Shown: in pieces, positions 59,978-64,000 of the stretch | Numbering within the stretch: position 1 is the first letter of the stretch | How the letters are laid out: each line of letters begins with the position of its first letter | DNA from: an uncultured Clostridia bacterium | GTDB taxonomy: Bacteria > Bacillota > Clostridia > Christensenellales > Borkfalkiaceae | Assembly: GCA_934247935.1 (NCBI GenBank) | Contig: CAKQKE010000002.1 | Location: 124,001 to 188,000 of the forward strand | Direction: 5' to 3' | DNA: 64,000 bases | Notes under the pieces: generated by a model | The model's input: only the letters and a program-made list of their open reading frames with translations | What the model was told of the DNA's origin: nothing | The model's database searches: none | Position numbers and translations under genes: made by a program

Positions 59978-60415
59978 TTATAATTTACCCGTAGAGCCGA
60001 AACCGCCTTCGCCTCTCGAAGTATCGGAGAGCGTATCGCTTTCAACGTAGTCCACGGACAAAAACGGAGTAACCACAAGTTGAGCAATTCTTTCGCCTTT
60101 TTCGATTGTTTGCGTTTCGAGCGAATGATTGTGAAGCGCAACCTTGACTTCTCCTCTGTAATCCGCGTCGATTACTCCGACTTTGTTTGCGGGGGCAAGT
60201 CCCCTTTTGCAAGCGATGCCGCTGCGCGCATACACAAGTCCCGCATAACCTTCGGGAATTTCAACTGCAAGTCCCGTACCTATAAAAACCGTTTCGCCCG
60301 GTTTAACGGTTATGCTTGTCGGTTCGGCGGAATACAAATCCGCGCCCGCCGAATATTCAGAGCCTTTTGTGGGCATAACCGCCCTTTCGTTGAGTTTTTT
60401 AAACTTTACTATCAT
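59978..60415 (-). CDS. dut: dUTP diphosphatase
   Basis: 145 residues, the trimeric dUTPase. It splits dUTP to dUMP and PPi. All five motifs are visible: AGADLYSAE (1), RSGIACKRGL (2), GVIDADYRGEVKV (3), GERIAQLVV (4) and RGEGGFGSTG (5). GGCGAGGTG precedes the ATG. Own promoter and terminator. Confidence 0.98.
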   Translation of the reverse strand: MIVKFKKLNERAVMPTKGSEYSAGADLYSAEPTSITVKPGETVFIGTGLAVEIPEGYAGLVYARSGIACKRGLAPANKVGVIDADYRGEVKVALHNHSLETQTIEKGERIAQLVVTPFLSVDYVESDTLSDTSRGEGGFGSTGKL

Positions 60416-60503
60416 AAATACACCTCGCCGCGCTTTGCCAAAGCAAATCGCCGTTTCTTTCGCAATATTTCTTAAAAACCGCTTTAAGCAAGTTTACTTT
60501 TGT

Positions 60504-60532
60504 ATTATATCATTAAAGCGGCATTTTTTCAA
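60504..60532 (-). promoter_or_regulatory. Promoter of dut
   Basis: Minus strand TTGAAA (60532-60527), 17 bases, TATAAT (60509-60504) with extended TGA. Confidence 0.88.
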
Positions 60533-60615
60533 CTAAATTTAAGGTTAATTTTATTGCTTTACAAAATCAGAATCAAGTGAAAAAATACAAAAAATCAACA
60601 ACAAACACGTAAAAA

Positions 60616-60644
60616 TTGACAACGCAAAACATAAGTAGTATACT
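60616..60644 (+). promoter_or_regulatory. Promoter of the malic enzyme gene
   Basis: TTGACA, 17 bases, TATACT. AAAAATTGACA around the -35 recurs at 60655-60665. Confidence 0.9.
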
Positions 60645-60650
60645 AAAAGA

Positions 60651-60838
60651 AGTAAAAATTGACACAAATTCAAATTTTTGCACCACATTTTGCATTACCC
60701 TGCCCGCAAAACGGAAGTATAACGGCAAAACGGACTTACAATAGTAAAACTCCGCAACGCTTTTGCAAAAAGCAGACCCGTTGCCGAAAAGCAAAACCTT
60801 TACAAAAGCACTAAAAATCATAAAATAGGAGAATTAAC
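60651..60838 (+). promoter_or_regulatory. Long leader of the malic enzyme gene
   Basis: About 190 transcribed bases without a frame. It contains the near repeats GCAAAACGGAAG and GCAAAACGGAC (around 60705-60737) and an AACGCTTTTGCAAAAAGC hairpin. No known riboswitch recognised. Confidence 0.35.
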
Positions 60839-62020
60839 ATGAATTATAGAGAAGAATCGCTTAAAAAGCACGCCGAGTGGAGAGGCAAAATCGAGACCAA
60901 AGTCAGGGTTGAAGTCGACAGCAGAGAAAAATTGTCGCTTGCTTACACCCCGGGCGTTGCCGAGCCGTGTATGGCAATTCACAACGACATAGAAAAAAGT
61001 TTCACCCTTACAAGGCGTTGGAATACCGTGCCCGTAATTACCGACGGAACGGCGATTTTAGGTCTCGGCGATATCGGTCCCGAAGCGGGCATGCCCGTAA
61101 TGGAAGGCAAATGCGCACTTTTCAAAGCATTCGGAGACGTGGACGCCTACCCTCTTTGCATACGTTCTAAAGATACCGAAGAAATTATAAGAACGATAGA
61201 ATTGCTTGCGGGTTCGTTCGGCGGAATCAACCTCGAGGACATATCCGCTCCACGCTGTTTTGAAATCGAAACGAGACTCAAACAAGACCTTGACATTCCC
61301 GTTTTTCACGATGACCAACACGGCACTGCAATAGTCGTTGCGGCTGCGCTTATAAACGCATTGAAAGTGGCTGATAAAAAAATAGACGAAATCAAGGTCG
61401 TAATAAACGGCGCGGGCGCAGCCGGCATTTCAATCGCCAAATTTTTGCTCTCTTTGGGAGTGAAAGACCTTATCGCCGTCGACAGAATAGGCATAATCGT
61501 CGAGGGAGACGAAAGATTTAACGACGCCCAGAAACAACTTGCAAAACTCACTAATAAAAACAAAATCACGGGCACTCTTGCCGACGCAATGAAAGGTGCG
61601 GACGTGCTTATCGGCGTTTCGGCGGCTAACTGCGTAAGCAAAGATATGGTTCGCTCGATGGCTGACAAACCGATTTTGTTTGTATGCGCCAACCCCATTC
61701 CCGAAATTTCCCCCAAGGATGCCAAAGAAGCGGGGGCGTTTATCGTCGGAACAGGTTCTTCCGAAAACCCCAACCAAATCAACAACGTGCTTGTATTCCC
61801 CGGTCTTTTCAGGGGTGCGCTCGACGTAAGGGCGTCAACCGTCAATTACGAAATGATGATCGCGGCAGCATACGGCATCGCCTCGTGCGTACCCGAAGAC
61901 AAACTTTCGACCGAGTTTATTTTGCCTTACGCATACGACAAAAACGCGCACAAACAAGTGGCCAAAGCGGTTGCCGAAGCGGCTATAAAGACAGGAGTTG
62001 CAAAAATTAAAAACCTGTAA
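60839..62020 (+). CDS. NAD(P)-dependent malic enzyme
   Basis: 393 residues, the short bacterial form without a phosphotransacetylase domain. Decarboxylates malate to pyruvate. Marks: LAYTPGVAEPC (33-43), TDGTAILGLGDIGP, FHDDQHGTAIV with the metal Asp residues, and nucleotide loop INGAGAAGISIA. AGGAGAAT precedes the ATG. Cofactor choice cannot be set by eye. Lone gene. Confidence 0.96.
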   Translation: MNYREESLKKHAEWRGKIETKVRVEVDSREKLSLAYTPGVAEPCMAIHNDIEKSFTLTRRWNTVPVITDGTAILGLGDIGPEAGMPVMEGKCALFKAFGDVDAYPLCIRSKDTEEIIRTIELLAGSFGGINLEDISAPRCFEIETRLKQDLDIPVFHDDQHGTAIVVAAALINALKVADKKIDEIKVVINGAGAAGISIAKFLLSLGVKDLIAVDRIGIIVEGDERFNDAQKQLAKLTNKNKITGTLADAMKGADVLIGVSAANCVSKDMVRSMADKPILFVCANPIPEISPKDAKEAGAFIVGTGSSENPNQINNVLVFPGLFRGALDVRASTVNYEMMIAAAYGIASCVPEDKLSTEFILPYAYDKNAHKQVAKAVAEAAIKTGVAKIKNL

Positions 62021-62240
62021 ATTTTTGAATAATAATTTTTTGTGATATTTTCTTAAATTTTACAAATACTTTATTTTAAATTCATTGATAAATCAATTAA
62101 ATAACACACAAATTTATATATTAAATAAATTGTAAATTTAATTTTTAAAGCAAAACTATGACAAATTGCATTTAAACCAACAATCTGTAAATTTTTACAA
62201 CTTAAATTTTTGTGGTAAATCCTTGACTTTTAAAAAATTG
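62021..62240. other. Very AT-rich gene-free stretch
   Basis: Low-complexity A/T sequence between the malic enzyme stop and the terminator; no gene or repeat supported. Confidence 0.5.
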
Positions 62241-62270
62241 CGCCCCGTTACTTTTGCGTAACGGGGCGTT
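62241..62270. terminator. Bidirectional terminator between convergent genes
   Basis: Eleven-pair stem CGCCCCGTTAC/GTAACGGGGCG with a six-base loop; AATTTTTT follows on the minus strand and TTTAAATT on the plus strand. Confidence 0.88.
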
Positions 62271-62328
62271 TAAATTCAAATGCTGTTCAATTTAAAATTA
62301 AAATAATGCAGTCATTAAAAATCTGCAA

Positions 62329-63384
62329 TTACTCGTTATTTTTCGCTTTTACATTTTTTATTGTTTCTTCTGCGATTTTAAAATATTTTGCATATGCGTT
62401 TTTGCAATATTTTTCGTGTTTGCCGGATGCAGATATTCTCTTTATCTCTCCGCAATCAACATCTTTGCCGCCGGTATTTTTACAATCACTATCGACACCG
62501 TCAAGTCTTTTGTCTTTTTCGGTGACAACACTCACGTTTTTGCAACCGCCAAACGAGTATTCTCCGTTTACTCTCCACCCGTCAAACAGTCCCAATTTAA
62601 TACTGTCGTTCGGGCAAAAAAACGCGCATCTTGTACACATAATGCACTTTTTACCGAAAACAATCTTTCCGTCTTGCTCCGTTATGTTTTCTGTCGGACA
62701 ATTTTTTATACATTTGCCGCACTTTACGCAACTGTTTTTCACTTTGTAAAACCGTCCGTTAAGTCTCGCTCCCGGGTGTTCTATCGACATTAAAAACGCA
62801 AAAGTTCCGCCGAGAAAAAACTTCTTCTTCCTGTTCGGCGTGCCTTCTGAAATCTCTTTACAGTTTATCGGCACAAGCGCAACTGCCGTTTCCCACATTT
62901 TATCCGCCATATAGTCCGAATGACGAAAAATTATATCGTAAGGCATTATGTAGTGATATTCTTGCAACACCGAATACCCTTTTTTTGCTAATAATTTGAT
63001 TAATTTTAAAGAAGAAACGTCGTTTAGTTTTAGCGGCTCGCCCGAGGTTTTAAACACAAACGCCCGCTTTAACGACGTTTTTTGCATGGTTTTTATAAAC
63101 GACAAAACTATTTCGGGAGTGTTAAAGGCATGCACGGGATATCCCACGCCAAGCAAGTCATACTTTGAAAAATCAACCTTGGTTTTCAGCGGCAACGAAA
63201 ACAAATCGCATTTCATTCCGCGTTTTTCAAACTCGTCAAAGTATAAGTTTGCGACCTTTTCCGTGTTTCCCGTACCCGAAAAATATATTATCGCCACCTT
63301 TTTGGGCGGCGTTTTTTCGTCTAAATCACTTAAACCCCTCTCATTTAATTTAAAGCCGTTTAAGTCAAACTCGTTTTTACCCAT
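62329..63384 (-). CDS. EFR1-type flavodoxin-ferredoxin protein
   Basis: 351 residues. A flavodoxin-like domain (YFSGTGNTEKVA, 34-45, is the FMN phosphate loop) leads into two 4Fe-4S motifs, CVKCGKCIKNCP and CIMCTRCAFFCP (about 218-260). The last 90 residues are Lys/Cys-rich and unassigned. EFR1 proteins are electron carriers of anaerobes with undefined partners. GGGAGAAATT precedes the ATG, 28 bases after the acetyltransferase stop. Confidence 0.92.
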   Translation of the reverse strand: MGKNEFDLNGFKLNERGLSDLDEKTPPKKVAIIYFSGTGNTEKVANLYFDEFEKRGMKCDLFSLPLKTKVDFSKYDLLGVGYPVHAFNTPEIVLSFIKTMQKTSLKRAFVFKTSGEPLKLNDVSSLKLIKLLAKKGYSVLQEYHYIMPYDIIFRHSDYMADKMWETAVALVPINCKEISEGTPNRKKKFFLGGTFAFLMSIEHPGARLNGRFYKVKNSCVKCGKCIKNCPTENITEQDGKIVFGKKCIMCTRCAFFCPNDSIKLGLFDGWRVNGEYSFGGCKNVSVVTEKDKRLDGVDSDCKNTGGKDVDCGEIKRISASGKHEKYCKNAYAKYFKIAEETIKNVKAKNNE

Positions 63385-63412
63385 AATTTCTCCCGCAAAT
63401 CACTAAAAATCG

Positions 63413-64000
63413 TCACTGTCTTTTACTCACAATAAGTTCGGGTTTACTTAAAACCACTCGACGATTGTCCGAAATGCTTTCGAGCAAAAACACGTTTGAA
63501 CCGATTACGCAATTATTACCTATCGTTATGTCACCCAGAATCGATGCGCCCGAATAAATGGTAACGTTGTTTAAAATGGTCGGATGCCTTTTAATGCCCT
63601 TTAAATCGCATCCTTTAGAGAGCGACAGCGCGCCCAAAGTCACTCCTTGATAAATTTTTACGTTGTCGCCTATTATCGTGGTTTCGCCTATGACAATGCC
63701 CGTGCCGTGGTCGATAAAAAACGGACAACCTATTTTAGCCCCCGGGTGAATGTCTATCCCCGTCAAAAAATGCGCCTCTTCCGAAATTATTCTTGCGCCG
63801 ATTTTGCAACCCATCTGATACAAAATATACGCAATTCGGTGATAAACAATCGCCTTAAAGCCGGGATAGCAAATAAGCACCTCTTCAACGCTGTCCGCAG
63901 CGGGGTCGCTCAACATAAAAAAGTCCAGATCTTTAAGCAAGCACTCGTGCGCTTGTTTTATTTTTTGCAAATACTCTTCTTCGTCGTAATCAGTTTTTGA
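63413..64000 (-). CDS. Serine O-acetyltransferase, EpsC/CysE type (5' end outside window)
   Basis: 195 codons from the stop at 63413 to the edge; the frame is open through the boundary, so the first part is missing and no start is claimed. Left-handed beta-helix with FLTGIDIHPGAKIG, the catalytic DHGTGIVIGET and GVTLGALS, as in serine acetyltransferases, which make O-acetylserine for cysteine synthesis. The LSDPAADSVEEVLICYPGF stretch upstream fits the longer EpsC-type N-domain. Confidence 0.93.
   Translation of the reverse strand, partial: SKTDYDEEEYLQKIKQAHECLLKDLDFFMLSDPAADSVEEVLICYPGFKAIVYHRIAYILYQMGCKIGARIISEEAHFLTGIDIHPGAKIGCPFFIDHGTGIVIGETTIIGDNVKIYQGVTLGALSLSKGCDLKGIKRHPTILNNVTIYSGASILGDITIGNNCVIGSNVFLLESISDNRRVVLSKPELIVSKRQ

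Noticed and set aside
1..64000. Search for tRNA, rRNA, CRISPR arrays, prophage or IS transposase genes
   Set aside because: None seen on either strand; by-eye scanning could miss a divergent tRNA.

Overview
The window reads as chromosome of a low-GC Firmicute, most likely an uncultured gut-type member of the Clostridia. The reasons are the Gram-positive gene set (feoAB with a FeoB-associated Cys-rich peptide, ABC-F, an EF-P partner reductase, many lipoproteins), the order mrnC-rlmB-sigH-dnaX-ybaB-recR, consensus sigma-A promoters with 17-bp spacers, strong AGGAGG ribosome sites, and a BclA-like collagen protein that hints at spores. I see no rRNA, tRNA, CRISPR array, prophage or transposase gene.

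Layout: 1-3000, a cut-off sugar O-acetyltransferase, an SDR that fits the EF-P 5-aminopentanone reductase, efp and an M24 peptidase. 3180-5490, an ABC-F ATPase and a small membrane protein. 5780-11330, a polyamine-uptake operon (XRE-cupin regulator, potABCD) behind a clear promoter with a long inverted repeat in its leader. 11420-19050, an ASCH protein, an AT-rich lipoprotein that looks foreign, a collagen-like surface protein, an endonuclease/exonuclease/phosphatase-fold protein, Ppx/GppA and two half-size TSUP transporters separated by structured repeats. 19120-25500, a 1129-residue surface lipoprotein and three unknown genes in a row. 25600-30220, glpK, a MurG-type transferase, an MreB-like protein and Maf. 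30640-37930, a BspA-type lipoprotein, tsaD, prfB with its programmed frameshift, secA, comF and a low-molecular-weight phosphatase. 37985-40520, feoAB and its small partner. 40590-44280, truA, a split chromate transporter and metK. 44300-44700, a second cluster of structured repeats. 44800-54800, a radical SAM protein, a MATE exporter, a DUF6320-like/acyltransferase pair and the DNA repair/sigma-factor operon. 55200-64000, guaB, M18 aminopeptidase, minDE, dut, malic enzyme, a flavodoxin-ferredoxin protein and a cut-off serine acetyltransferase.

Most genes are conserved housekeeping genes. The less explained content is non-coding. (1) A multi-hairpin repeat at 18263-18570 and 44505-44585 has stems that differ in sequence between copies but keep pairing. 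(2) It lies in a mosaic with 113-bp direct repeats and long hairpins upstream of metK. (3) About ten copies of a roughly 26-bp palindrome centred on ATACGTAT sit between genes across the window. Protein oddities include two lipoproteins that also carry a C-terminal membrane anchor (PotD and the 1129-residue protein), a PotA with a duplicated C-terminal OB unit, and truA and murG genes whose promoters appear to abut the start codon.
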